Positions 1-7,947 of a stretch of 48,690 nt of DNA are shown here, piece by piece. Every line of letters starts with the position of its first letter. The first letter of the stretch is position 1. The DNA is taken from the NCBI GenBank assembly GCA_902780385.1, contig CACZFF010000017.1, positions 1-48,690 of the forward strand. The letters run 5' to 3'. This stretch comes from an uncultured Lachnospiraceae bacterium. Lineage in GTDB: Bacteria; Bacillota; Clostridia; Lachnospirales; Lachnospiraceae. The notes beneath the pieces are model-generated. The model ran no database searches and had not been told where the DNA came from. It was given only the letters and a program-made list of their open reading frames with translations. The translations under genes and the position numbers were made by a program.

Positions 1-30
1 CGTACTAATAGGTCGGTTGCTTATCCTCAA
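1..30 (+). rRNA. 23S ribosomal RNA, 3' end only
   Basis: The window opens with GTACTAATAGGTCG, the well-known near-terminal sequence of bacterial 23S rRNA. Only the last ~30 nt are present, so the exact 3' end is approximate. The spacer that follows (about 31-138) does not contain a recognisable 5S rRNA; it includes the AT-rich stretch that often follows 23S in Clostridia, then a terminator. The call rests on recognition of the terminal motif, not on an alignment. Confidence 0.7.
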
Positions 31-138
31 GTTCAGGCGGAAGTCGGAAGACGTAAACCGCCGGTCTTGATGAAACGCACCGCTCGATCGTGAGATGTGA
101 AATTCTCTTATTCAGTTTTGAAGGTATGAAATACAAAG

Positions 139-166
139 CCCCGAAGCAAATGCTTCGGGGTTTTTT
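139..166 (+). terminator. Intrinsic terminator of the rRNA operon
   Basis: A perfect 10-bp stem (139-148 with 151-160, CCCCGAAGCA paired with TGCTTCGGGG) with a 2-nt AA gap is followed by six T residues at 161-166. It lies after the 23S end and faces the convergent gene that stops at 246. The A-rich flank upstream may let it work for both directions. Confidence 0.9.
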
Positions 167-245
167 ATGCTGTATTTTTGTTTTTGATTTTTAATTTTAA
201 GAAGAACACACTTCTGCTGCTATGCTGTACAGGATAAATATTTCA

Positions 246-983
246 TTATAAATATAGATGTTCTACGTCGATTTCTCCGCGGTCTCCGATCCGGAGCAGG
301 GAAAAGCTGCAGATCTCATAGTTCCCGTAAGCGCGGATGGAGGCTTTGGGGTCTCCGACCAGGCAGCCTGGGTTGATCAGTCGGATCTTTCCTCTCTGGA
401 ATGTAGTGTCCCAGAACTGGTGTGTGTGCCCGAAGATGACAAGATCGGCATCCCAGATTCCTGCGCGCATGGCCAGAAGGGAGATGTCAGGAACCTTGTA
501 TTCCTTGCCGTGTGTCATGAGGATGCGGTGAATGGAATCTGCCGGCCGTTTGAAGGTGTGCTGAGGGAAAGAGAGCCCTTTCGGCAGGTCTGCTGTACGG
601 CTGCCGAAAAGTCTGGCAAAGAAGGCGGAAAAGCTGTTCTGCCGGACGGATTCGACACCTTCATCTTTACCGGGAACAGTGTCGTAGCCAAGTTCGGTCA
701 CTTTACCGATCACTGGGCCCCCCGGAGAAGCGTCGCTCCCTGTATGGATATTGCCGGTAATATCGATCAACAGCTCCTGGGGGTAGTCCGTGTTGAGATA
801 GTAATCGTTATTCCCGCAGACCATGTAGCATGGGATGTTGCCGACAGCAGAGAGGACGAGATCCTTTTCTGCTTCCAGATCACCGGCGATCAGGACTGCA
901 TCGATATGATCCGCCTTACGGATGGCAAGGCGGATGTTGTCCGTGTAAGTATGGACGTCAGAACAGACCAGAAACTGAAGCAT
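246..983 (-). CDS. YfcE/MJ0936-type metallophosphoesterase
   Basis: A 245-residue calcineurin-like phosphoesterase. The family uses two metal ions to hydrolyse phosphodiesters or phosphomonoesters. All metal-binding motifs are visible in order: SDVH near the N-terminus, AGDLE, CGNNDYY, MTHGKEY and FGHTHQFW, followed by the usual INPGC segment. The start at 983 is chosen because AGGAAAG lies 6-8 nt upstream and the protein then begins directly with the first beta strand (MLQFLVCSDVH); an upstream in-frame ATG at 1025 lies inside the preceding gene and would add a Cys/Lys-rich tail. A stretch of roughly 45 residues between the GNND and THG motifs is longer than in minimal YfcE proteins. It follows the gene at 1003-2235 by 19 nt and is probably cotranscribed. 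The natural substrate cannot be read from sequence. Confidence 0.85.
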   Translation of the reverse strand: MLQFLVCSDVHTYTDNIRLAIRKADHIDAVLIAGDLEAEKDLVLSAVGNIPCYMVCGNNDYYLNTDYPQELLIDITGNIHTGSDASPGGPVIGKVTELGYDTVPGKDEGVESVRQNSFSAFFARLFGSRTADLPKGLSFPQHTFKRPADSIHRILMTHGKEYKVPDISLLAMRAGIWDADLVIFGHTHQFWDTTFQRGKIRLINPGCLVGDPKASIRAYGNYEICSFSLLRIGDRGEIDVEHLYL

Positions 984-1002
984 GGGAGGCTTTCCTTTCT
1001 GC

Positions 1003-2235
1003 TTACAGCAGTGCCTGCAGGCCAAGGATCAGGTGGGCAGCCGCGAAGGTGTAGGGGCCTGTGCGTGATATTTCTATGTCAGCGGGGATGTAGCAGCTCT
1101 CGTTGGCAGCGGGGGAACGGAGATCCTGACTGAGAATCTCCGAGGTGCGGCGATAGACATCATCCATATCGCGGCGGGGCAGGTCTCCGTTTTTGCGTGC
1201 GGCAGCAAGAGCCTGCATGGCATAGGCGGAGGCAATGTGCTTCCAGGGCGTGTGGGCGATATAAGTGCCGCCTGCAAAGGTTCCGTCGACACATTCGACT
1301 TCCACCTGGCATTTTTCAGTTATGAAACGGTCATAGATAAAATCGGCAGCTGCACGGGGATCATAGTCTCCTGCGATCTCTTCGCGCAGTACACGGGGCA
1401 GATCATAGTAGAGAATGAGATACATGGCCGTGACGGTCAGGCGCGGTGCGTCGGAAGGGCTGTAGCCGAAAGTGCCGCCGCGGTTTTTTTCATAAATGGC
1501 GGTCAGGAGCTGGCGGAAGGCGTCTCCTTCTTCTGCGCGCTCGAGATAGCCGTACTGATAGAGAGCACGGAGTGCCCACCAGGTGTTGACAAAGCGGCAT
1601 TCCTTTTTGTCCGCCCGCAGGATCAAAGGCCCCCAGCCGTTTTCTGCGTGGAGGAACCAGAGATTGGCGGCAATCTCGTCGTAGAGATCGAAGGAATCGA
1701 CGACACCTGTGGGACTCTTTTTTTCCATGGCAATAAGATAAAGCAGCATGGAAGTGTTGATGACAGTGGGCCGGTTTACCGTGCGGCTGGGAAGGCCGGT
1801 GGGAACAACTGCTTCAGTGAGTGTCTGAAAAGCACTGCGATAGGATTCGCGCTTTTTTTCAAGGAAGCCGGCGCTGCGGATCGCGAGAAGACCTTCACAG
1901 GTGTTGGCATACTGCGGTTCCGAGGCTGTTCCTGTAATACCCCAGTGGGCGGGGCGGGACAGGAGCCAGTTGAGGAGTGACCTCTGCCGGCTCCGGATTT
2001 GCCTGCGGATCTTTCTCAGTGTAGATAATTTGAATCGGAGATTTTTCAGAAAGCGGCAGATCGGAGGAGCGATCAGAAACCAGATCAGAAGGAAGAAAAC
2101 GAGCGCCGCGAGAAGATCAGCAAGTGGAAATGCTGCGATCTTTATGGTTCCGAGATCCACCGGCAGGAACCGCCGTGCGTACACGAGGGCGGCTGTCGGA
2201 ATAAGGGTGATCAGGATGCGGATCAGTGTGCTCAT
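1003..2235 (-). CDS. Membrane-anchored helical-repeat protein, function unknown
   Basis: A 410-residue protein not assigned to a named family with certainty. Two hydrophobic segments occupy roughly residues 4-25 and 33-62, followed by a basic stretch rich in Arg and Lys, which suggests membrane anchoring with the rest in the cytosol. The remainder is mostly helical, with repeated small/aromatic patterns such as NTCEGLLAIRSAG, NTWWALRALYQYG and ASAYAMQALAAARK. Those recall the alpha/alpha toroid of prenyltransferase or terpene-cyclase-like proteins, but no DxDD or other catalytic motif is seen, so an enzymatic role is not claimed. The ATG at 2235 is preceded by GCAGGAGC. The downstream phosphoesterase is 19 nt away, so the two probably form an operon. 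Confidence 0.6.
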   Translation of the reverse strand: MSTLIRILITLIPTAALVYARRFLPVDLGTIKIAAFPLADLLAALVFFLLIWFLIAPPICRFLKNLRFKLSTLRKIRRQIRSRQRSLLNWLLSRPAHWGITGTASEPQYANTCEGLLAIRSAGFLEKKRESYRSAFQTLTEAVVPTGLPSRTVNRPTVINTSMLLYLIAMEKKSPTGVVDSFDLYDEIAANLWFLHAENGWGPLILRADKKECRFVNTWWALRALYQYGYLERAEEGDAFRQLLTAIYEKNRGGTFGYSPSDAPRLTVTAMYLILYYDLPRVLREEIAGDYDPRAAADFIYDRFITEKCQVEVECVDGTFAGGTYIAHTPWKHIASAYAMQALAAARKNGDLPRRDMDDVYRRTSEILSQDLRSPAANESCYIPADIEISRTGPYTFAAAHLILGLQALL

Positions 2236-2402
2236 AAGAATGCTCCTGCGGGCTCATTTCTGCTCAATTGCAGCAATGATAAAAATGAAAAAACACGGTG
2301 AAAATGTTTCAAAACGTTTAAAAAAGCGCGATGTTTCGGGTGCAGAATCTGTTATACTGTATGGTGCATCGTAAAAGAGAACATGCGCAGCCAGTGGAAG
2401 GG

Positions 2403-3059
2403 TTATGACTCTGGGAAGGAGATGCTGCCGAAGTCAAACATGTCTCCCATGGTGAAGGTGTGGCCTGCAAATGCGTCGATGACGAGTTTGCGGAGACGGT
2501 CAAATGATTTGCTGTCCCGGCTTTCTGCGTAAAGCTTTGAGGTTGTGCGTGCATCCGCGAGTCCGTCGTGTTCACGTCCTGAAAAATCAAGACCTGCCAG
2601 AGTGACTGCACGTCCCAGGTTCATTACTTTTTCGAGATGCAGGAGGTTACAGAAATCCTCCTGGAAATCTTTCCAGTGATTGAGCATATAGGACAGACCA
2701 TCCATGTCCTCAAGGTTTTTTAAACGGGTCTCATTCATGATCTGCCAGATGTCGCTGTCACTCCATGAATAAATCTCGTAGTCTTCACCGCACCATGCAA
2801 TAAAGCGGGGCAGAACCACTTCCAATGGGCAGGCATCAGCGATGTTTTCGGAGGTGATGCCAGTGAGCTTTCGAAATTTTGTATATATTTTTGTAACAAA
2901 TGCGGGATGAACAAACTCACAGAAACTGGATATTTCCTCGTTCCGGTCGTTGAGCATGACAGCTCCGATCTCGATGATTTCCTGTGTACAGATTATTCGT
3001 TCATCTTTGCAGCTCTGGGGAATAGGGTGCATTTCAAGGTCAATGAAAACTTTATTCAT
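2403..3059 (-). CDS. DEDDh 3'-5' exonuclease (KapD/ERI-1-like)
   Basis: A 218-residue exonuclease of the DnaQ-like DEDDh superfamily, which removes nucleotides from the 3' end of DNA or RNA using two metal ions. The expected acidic residues are present: FIDLEMH (Asp and Glu) at the N-terminus, WSDSD near residue 120, and REHDGLADA near residue 185, which gives the catalytic His and last Asp. The segment RKLTGI is also typical. Size and layout match stand-alone KapD/ERI-1-type proteins rather than a polymerase subunit. The ATG at 3059 has AAGGAG about 11 nt upstream. The gene ends 167 nt before the next minus-strand gene and is probably its own transcript. The physiological substrate is unknown. 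Confidence 0.8.
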   Translation of the reverse strand: MNKVFIDLEMHPIPQSCKDERIICTQEIIEIGAVMLNDRNEEISSFCEFVHPAFVTKIYTKFRKLTGITSENIADACPLEVVLPRFIAWCGEDYEIYSWSDSDIWQIMNETRLKNLEDMDGLSYMLNHWKDFQEDFCNLLHLEKVMNLGRAVTLAGLDFSGREHDGLADARTTSKLYAESRDSKSFDRLRKLVIDAFAGHTFTMGDMFDFGSISFPES

Positions 3060-3400
3060 AAACGCATGATCTCCTTAGGTCGTGCCGAAGAATACCGGAA
3101 TGGTACTGTGGTGCCGGGATGCTGCGGCGTGACAGGAATTGCGGCGATGGAACGCACGGTATTGCACACAGCATAAAATGATTGTACCATACTTCTGTTT
3201 TACGTGCTATGGGAACAAATCATAATTGATATTCACAAAATAAATGAATTATCAGTTCACTCCCGAAAAGTGCACAAACATGTATGGCGAAAACAGGTGG
3301 TCATGCAGCAGCAAATGCCGGACATGGTCGATTATCAGCAGGCATCAGCCCAAGGCAATAAAAGGTAATTGCGATGACATTAAATGACAGGAGCAAAAAA
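3060..3400. other. Gene-free divergent intergenic region
   Basis: A 341-nt gap between the minus-strand exonuclease and the plus-strand HD protein. Apart from a weak minus-strand promoter candidate (3181-3209) and the ribosome binding site AGGAG at 3389-3393 of the downstream gene, I see no coding or structured element here. Confidence 0.6.
3181..3209 (-). promoter_or_regulatory. Possible promoter of the exonuclease gene
   Basis: Read on the minus strand, TACAAT (3186-3181) forms a good -10 element with a weak -35 TAGCAC (3209-3204) exactly 17 nt upstream. It lies about 120 nt before the start at 3059. The -35 match is poor, so this is a tentative call. Confidence 0.35.
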
Positions 3401-4474
3401 ATGAAGAAAACAGGTGTCTCTACATCAGGTGTTTTTACAATAAAGGAATATTTACTGGAGGAGGGCAATGGTATTCCTGAGCTGATCAGGAGTCTGGAAG
3501 CAGGTCCCGGAACGATACAGGAGATTATTTCCTACGTATTTGAGGGGGATGACCCTCTGGAGCTGGATGCCAGATCTTTCAGTCTGGAAAGCTTTCTGGA
3601 ACTCTATCCCAGGATGGGGGCATATGGCTCCGGACTGGCATTTGATGTAGTCATCCGCACGGAGGGACAGCCAGTGACTGTAGAGCTGACGAACGGCGAG
3701 CCGATCGTCTGCACGAATTCTCTTGACAAGGAGATTGAACTGGAGGAACTGCTGGGAATTCCGGAGGATGCAGGTGCTGTATCTGAACATAAAAGTGCTG
3801 TTTCTGAGCAGGCAGAAAAAAAACCTGCAGAGTCGGTTGATTCCGCTAAGAAGCCGGACCCGGAGCAGGAGGACTTACAGGCACAGGGGCAGGACATGAC
3901 GCCGCAGGAGCTGCTGGATATACTGGCAGTCGCGGAGCGTGTCAAGTGCACGACACGCCATTGTGATACATCGAGCGGAAGGCGGGAGAGCGTGGCGGAG
4001 CACAGCTGGCGAACCGCTCTTCTGGCAATGCTTCTGTCAGGAGTCAGTGAGTATAAGGATTATGACATGGACCGCGTGATCCGCATGTGCCTGATTCATG
4101 ATCTGGGGGAGGCCTTTACAGGCGATATTCCGACCTTTGAGAAGACGGCAGCCGATGAGGATAAGGAAGTGTCTGCACTCATGGACTGGGTCGGAGGGTT
4201 TCCCGAGGCACAGCGAAGAGAGTTCTCTGCCCTGTTTTCCGAGATGGAAAAACTCGAAACACGGGAGGCCAGGCTCTATAAAGCTATTGACAAAATCGAG
4301 GCGGTCATTCAACATAATGAATCGGACATCCGCACCTGGCTGCCCCTCGAATATGACCTGCAGCTGACATACGGCCAAAAAGAGGCTGCTTTTTCCCCCT
4401 GGCTCAGCGCCCTGCGCGGGCAGGTGGATCAGTGGACCCGGGAAAAAATAGAGTCTGCACAGAATTCTCTATAA
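3401..4474 (+). CDS. HD-domain phosphohydrolase (YfbR/HDDC2-like) with extra N-terminal domain
   Basis: A 357-residue protein. The C-terminal half (about residues 175-345) is an HD domain: AEHSWRTA gives the first His, LIHDLGEAFTGDIP the His-Asp pair, and KAIDKIEAVIQH the last Asp. That pattern fits the YfbR/HDDC2 family of 5'-deoxynucleotidases, which remove phosphate from deoxynucleoside monophosphates. The N-terminal ~115 residues are acidic and not recognised; a Glu/Lys/Ala-rich linker (about 120-170) joins the two halves. The start at 3401 is preferred over an ATG at 3374 because AGGAG lies 7 nt upstream of it. The gene stands alone between a divergent gene and an inverted-repeat cluster, with no clear terminator of its own. 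Confidence 0.8.
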   Translation: MKKTGVSTSGVFTIKEYLLEEGNGIPELIRSLEAGPGTIQEIISYVFEGDDPLELDARSFSLESFLELYPRMGAYGSGLAFDVVIRTEGQPVTVELTNGEPIVCTNSLDKEIELEELLGIPEDAGAVSEHKSAVSEQAEKKPAESVDSAKKPDPEQEDLQAQGQDMTPQELLDILAVAERVKCTTRHCDTSSGRRESVAEHSWRTALLAMLLSGVSEYKDYDMDRVIRMCLIHDLGEAFTGDIPTFEKTAADEDKEVSALMDWVGGFPEAQRREFSALFSEMEKLETREARLYKAIDKIEAVIQHNESDIRTWLPLEYDLQLTYGQKEAAFSPWLSALRGQVDQWTREKIESAQNSL

Positions 4475-4536
4475 GGCTGAATTAAGGTTTGGCCTATATG
4501 ATAATAGTGTTGAATGAATCACGAGGTGAGTTACGA

Positions 4537-4588
4537 GGGACGGTTCTGAAAAACTCATTGCGTGCAATGAGTTTTTCAGAACCGTCCC
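4537..4588. repeat. Perfect 25-bp inverted repeat
   Basis: The arms at 4537-4561 and 4564-4588 are exact reverse complements over 25 bp with a 2-nt gap. There is no T-run on either side, so it is not a standard terminator. It sits 62 nt after the HD gene and 8 nt before the inverted-repeat element at 4596-4749, which suggests a repeat hotspot or nested insertions. Confidence 0.85.
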
Positions 4589-4595
4589 CGAAGAC

Positions 4596-4749
4596 GTTAC
4601 TATTCACAGTCCCTTCGGAACTGTGATAGTAACTTGCGTTTGCCCATTCCAAATGCTCTTCGAGCATGGGCAAACGCCATTTTACTCGGGTTTTTGCATG
4701 AAAAAACACATGCAAAAACACCTCGAACGCGGAGACTGTGAATAGTAAC
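4596..4749. repeat. MITE-like element with GTTACTATTCA ends
   Basis: Perfect 16-bp terminal inverted repeats (4596-4611 GTTACTATTCACAGTC and 4734-4749) enclose two strong hairpins: 4636-4647 with 4666-4677 (12 bp) and 4691-4700 with 4709-4718 (10 bp, TTTTTGCATG with CATGCAAAAA). No protein is encoded. The layout closely resembles the element at 16543-16733, and the termini resemble those of the element at 8949-9113. A non-autonomous mobile element or REP-like structured repeat is the best reading. Confidence 0.7.
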
Positions 4750-4860
4750 CCGAAGACTCATATTTTCAGGGAACAATGGGAAAAAGAATCCATGTTTCTG
4801 TGAGATATGTGGTACAATATTCATAGTTATGTAGTAATAACTGAATCGTATGAAACTCTG

Positions 4861-4926
4861 AACTGAATTGAAATCCGAGTCGAATGAAAATCCGAATCGA
4901 ATGAAAATCCGGCTTGAATTGAAACC
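4861..4926 (+). repeat. Degenerate 16-17 bp tandem repeat in 5' leader of the VTC gene
   Basis: Four imperfect units of about 17 bp (clearest at 4877-4893 and 4894-4910, which share CGAATGAAAATCC) precede the VTC gene. They are followed by a purine-rich stretch up to about 5020 with repeated GGATCAAAA. The reading frame stays open through this region from 4868, but the predicted peptide is low-complexity and the ribosome binding site lies after it, so I treat it as untranslated leader. Confidence 0.6.
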
Positions 4927-5029
4927 GGTCCGGAATAAGTGGTTCAGGAATCAGAAGAATCAAAAAGATCAAAAGATAAAAAGGATCAAAAAGAATAAAG
5001 GATCAAAAGGATACAGAAAGGAAATCAGT

Positions 5030-5746
5030 GTGGCAAAAAGGATAGCCGAGCCCAAGTTCCGGCATGAGCTGAAATATCTCTGCTCTGCAGCCGAGCTCAA
5101 GATGCTGGAAGTAAGGCTGCAGGATGTGATGAGACCGGATCCGCATACAGATGATACCGGGTGTTATCTGATTCGGAGCACATATTTTGATGATCTGTAT
5201 GACCGGTGTCTGAATGAAAACGAGAGCGGCGTGAGTCCGCGTGAAAAATGGCGTGTGCGTATCTACAACTGCAGCGACCGGAGGATCTCGCTGGAGTGCA
5301 AGCGCAAGGAATACGGCATGATCCAGAAAAAGAGCTGCCGGATCACACGCGATCAATATGAAAAAATGATCAGGCTGGAGCCGATTCCCATTACGGCGGA
5401 GAATCCTCCTCTCCTGAACCGCATGCTCCTGCAGCAGCGAACGCAGCTGATGCAGCCCAAGGTGATCGTGCAGTATCTGCGCAGACCATTTGTCTGCGAT
5501 GAGGGCAATGTACGCGTGACCTTTGATATGAATATCACCTCTTCACCGTCATTTGACCAGTTTTTCAGCAAAGATATTCCGGAGAGGCCGGTGCTCCCCA
5601 AGGGACAGCACCTGCTGGAGGTGAAATTCGACGAATATCTCCCGGATTACATCTATCATGCGATCCAGATGACGAACATGCGTCTGGAAACATTTTCAAA
5701 ATACTATCTCTGCAGGACCTACAATCTCCAGGGGTATATGCTCTGA
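5030..5746 (+). CDS. VTC-domain protein (polyphosphate polymerase family)
   Basis: A 238-residue protein of the VTC/CYTH-like tunnel family, whose eukaryotic member Vtc4 makes polyphosphate from ATP. Recognisable segments in order are FRHELKY, RSTYFDD, REKWRVRIY, ECKRKEYG, VTFDMNI and LEVKFDEYLPD; these supply the alternating basic and acidic residues that line the nucleotide tunnel. The GTG at 5030 is chosen as start because AAAGGA lies 7 nt upstream and the family fold begins immediately after it; upstream codons from 4868 encode only low-complexity Lys/Arg/Asn sequence. The DUF4956 membrane protein follows 107 nt later, a pairing common in Bacillota. Activity is inferred from the family. 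Confidence 0.8.
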   Translation: MAKRIAEPKFRHELKYLCSAAELKMLEVRLQDVMRPDPHTDDTGCYLIRSTYFDDLYDRCLNENESGVSPREKWRVRIYNCSDRRISLECKRKEYGMIQKKSCRITRDQYEKMIRLEPIPITAENPPLLNRMLLQQRTQLMQPKVIVQYLRRPFVCDEGNVRVTFDMNITSSPSFDQFFSKDIPERPVLPKGQHLLEVKFDEYLPDYIYHAIQMTNMRLETFSKYYLCRTYNLQGYML

Positions 5747-5853
5747 GGGGATTCGGATCGTCTGGAAACATGCATGTTTGCAAAGGCAGGACAATGGCCG
5801 CAGATATGCATATGTAAGTATATGAATATACAATAGGAAAGAGAGGAAGAGTA

Positions 5854-6531
5854 ATGTCATTTTCTGATATCTTTAAAAAATCATTTCTGGAAGGATATTC
5901 CACAATAGAACTGGGAACGAAAGGGATCATTGTTGCCCTTTGCTTCTCGCTCGTATTGGGTATATATATTTTCTTCTGCTACAGACTTCTGACCCGGCGC
6001 ACCTTCTATTCAAAGAACTTCAATATTTCGCTGGTCTGCATGTCTCTGATCACAACGGCGATCATCCTGACCATCCAGTCCAGCGTCGTTGTCTCCCTCG
6101 GTATGGTCGGTGCACTGTCCATCGTCCGTTTCCGTACGGCTATCAAAGAGCCTATGGATCTGGTCTTTTTGTACTGGTCGATCAGTGTGGGTATCATCTG
6201 CGGAGCAGGCCTGTCGGAAATCGCAATCATTCTCTCGGTTGTAGTCACTTTGGCAGTCCTGATCCTGAGCCGTATCCCGCTCGGACGCGCTCCTATGATC
6301 CTGGTCATCAATTCGGACAACGACAAGGAGACCAATAAGGCGATCCGCCAGATCGTGCGCAAATACAGCCGTTTCTACACCGAGAAATCCAGAAATATTT
6401 CCGGCGGGCAGCTGAATCTTGTGATTGAGCTGGCTGTAAACAAGGGCGATGAACTGGCAGGAGAACTCTCCTCCATGCGTTCGGTCCACTCAGTATCTCT
6501 TCTGTCCCATGACGGAGAGGTGACCTTCTGA
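5854..6531 (+). CDS. DUF4956 membrane protein
   Basis: A 225-residue integral membrane protein. Hydrophobic segments are seen at roughly residues 25-48, 58-78, 80-95 and 108-145, followed by a soluble C-terminal domain of about 75 residues. The segment GALSIVRFRTAIKEP is the family's hallmark. In many genomes it sits next to a VTC-domain gene, as here, so the two may act together at the membrane, possibly in polyphosphate production; that role is inference. An AGAGGAAGAG ribosome binding site precedes the ATG. Confidence 0.8.
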   Translation: MSFSDIFKKSFLEGYSTIELGTKGIIVALCFSLVLGIYIFFCYRLLTRRTFYSKNFNISLVCMSLITTAIILTIQSSVVVSLGMVGALSIVRFRTAIKEPMDLVFLYWSISVGIICGAGLSEIAIILSVVVTLAVLILSRIPLGRAPMILVINSDNDKETNKAIRQIVRKYSRFYTEKSRNISGGQLNLVIELAVNKGDELAGELSSMRSVHSVSLLSHDGEVTF

Positions 6532-6639
6532 TATCAGCTGAACGCGGCTGAGAAACTGTTTTTGCGTCGTTCTCAGCATGGAGCCGCCGCGCAGGAGCGG
6601 CGGCATGTCCGGAAAGAGAGAAAGTAAAGAGAGAAAGTA

Positions 6640-6933
6640 ATGATCATTTCTCAGTATGATTATCAAATGTATCAGGATGAGATTGCGGAGCTGCGTGAGG
6701 AAATGACGCAGCTCCTCATCTCTATGGAACTGTACCATCAGACGCATTCCCTGGAGGACTTCAACCGCTGGTGGGACGGAGAGGGGCGTCAGCAGAGATA
6801 CTTCTCCTGTAAGGGCAGGATCGAGCAGATCCAGAATTTCCTGGCAGTCGCACAGGTTGTGGAAGAGGAGCACCCCAAGATGCGGGGAGGAAGTATAATA
6901 CAGAAGCGTTATGACGCAGGAGAAAACGGGTGA
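6640..6933 (+). CDS. Small hypothetical protein, helical
   Basis: A 97-residue soluble protein I do not recognise. The first two thirds look helical and acidic (EIAELREEMTQLLISME), then an aromatic segment (NRWWDGEGRQQRY) and a second helix. There is no signal peptide or membrane segment. AGAGAGAAAG precedes the ATG at a usable distance. It follows DUF4956 by 108 nt and ends inside a strong terminator, so it is probably the last gene of the VTC transcript. No function is claimed. Confidence 0.6.
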   Translation: MIISQYDYQMYQDEIAELREEMTQLLISMELYHQTHSLEDFNRWWDGEGRQQRYFSCKGRIEQIQNFLAVAQVVEEEHPKMRGGSIIQKRYDAGENG

Positions 6934-6956
6934 CAGGAAACTGTCACCTTTTTTTC
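6929..6956 (+). terminator. Intrinsic terminator after the VTC/DUF4956 cluster
   Basis: An 8-bp stem (6929-6936 with 6941-6948, GGTGACAG paired with CTGTCACC) closes a GAAA tetraloop and is followed by a run of T residues to about 6956. The stem overlaps the stop codon of the small gene at 6640-6933. Confidence 0.9.
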
Positions 6957-7057
6957 TATAAAAGCGGTGTCGTCAGCGGTATGAAAATGATAGAATAATG
7001 TAGATGGGTTTAGAAAAATATCGATGAATTTTGATCCCTGAGAACGGAGTAATCTGC

Positions 7058-7858
7058 ATGATTAAAATGATAGTGACAGACATCGACGGAACGCTTCTTC
7101 CCGAAGCAACACCTGTGCCGCCCCGGGAGGTGACAGAGGTGATCGGAAGGCTCCTGGATCAGGGTGTGCGGGTCGTCCTAGCAAGCGGAAGGCCCTATTC
7201 CAGCCTGCGGAATCTTTTTCCGGAGCTGAGGGAGCGGCTGACCTATCTGTGCTCGAACGGGAGCGTAGTCGTAGAGGGCGAAAAGCTGCTGGAGGCTGTG
7301 CCCATCGGAAGCCGGGAAGAGATTTCCTACGCCCTGGATTTCGCCAGAGAAAGGGGCGAAAACTGGCACATTGATTCCTGGTCAAAATCCTATACGGAAA
7401 GCACGGATCAGGCCTATCTGGACTTTATCGCGGGCGTCGGCGTTGAGATCGAGAGCGTGGAGGACGTGGAAGCGCTGGGTGTCCCGATCACCAAGCTGAG
7501 CCTTGTGTATCCGGACGGACCGGACCGGCATTTTCACGATCCGGAGCTGGATCCTTTCAAGGAGGTCTTTTCCGTTGCGCCCGCGGGTCTGGTATTCATT
7601 GATTTTAATAAACAGGATGTCAATAAAGGAAGCGCGGTAAAAAAGCTCTGCGATACCTACGGGATCGGGCAGGAGGAATACATGGTGTTCGGCGATGCCA
7701 TGAACGATCTGACCATGCTGGCACCTGCCAAAAACAGCTGGTGTTCCGAGCGTTCCGTGGATGAGGTCAAGGCGGCCTGCGCCCATACCTTTGCGCCGCC
7801 GGAGGAGGGCAGTGAGGGCACTGTGCTGCAGATCCTGCGGACCCTGGCGGACAGCTGA
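7058..7858 (+). CDS. Cof-type HAD hydrolase
   Basis: A 266-residue phosphatase of the HAD superfamily, Cof/YbiV-like subgroup (type IIB cap). Motif I DIDGTLLP supplies the nucleophile and acid Asp, LASGRPY is motif II, NKGSAVKKL gives the motif III Lys, and VFGDAMNDLTML is motif IV with the metal-binding Asp residues. Such enzymes dephosphorylate sugar phosphates or nucleotides; the substrate here is unknown. The ATG at 7058 is preferred over 7031 because CGGAGT lies about 8 nt upstream and the protein then begins at the first strand. It is followed 89 nt later by the sirtuin gene. Confidence 0.85.
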   Translation: MIKMIVTDIDGTLLPEATPVPPREVTEVIGRLLDQGVRVVLASGRPYSSLRNLFPELRERLTYLCSNGSVVVEGEKLLEAVPIGSREEISYALDFARERGENWHIDSWSKSYTESTDQAYLDFIAGVGVEIESVEDVEALGVPITKLSLVYPDGPDRHFHDPELDPFKEVFSVAPAGLVFIDFNKQDVNKGSAVKKLCDTYGIGQEEYMVFGDAMNDLTMLAPAKNSWCSERSVDEVKAACAHTFAPPEEGSEGTVLQILRTLADS

Positions 7859-7947
7859 TGAAACCGGAGATGTAAAAGTAAAACCTTGTCGATATAGTTT
7901 TTTCGCTTCGGCATGCAGTGAAGAGTGTGAAAAGGAGGATTTGGGAG

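Noticed and set aside
31-138. Possible 5S rRNA after the 23S end
   Set aside because: None of the conserved 5S segments is present and the space before the terminator is too short.
258-1133. Plus-strand open frame of 291 codons
   Set aside because: It is antisense to the phosphoesterase, whose catalytic motifs are all present on the minus strand; the plus-strand product has no recognisable feature and no ribosome binding site.
4868-5029. N-terminal extension of the VTC protein from the ATG at 4868
   Set aside because: The extension is low-complexity and encoded by tandem repeats, and the only good ribosome binding site lies just before the GTG at 5030.
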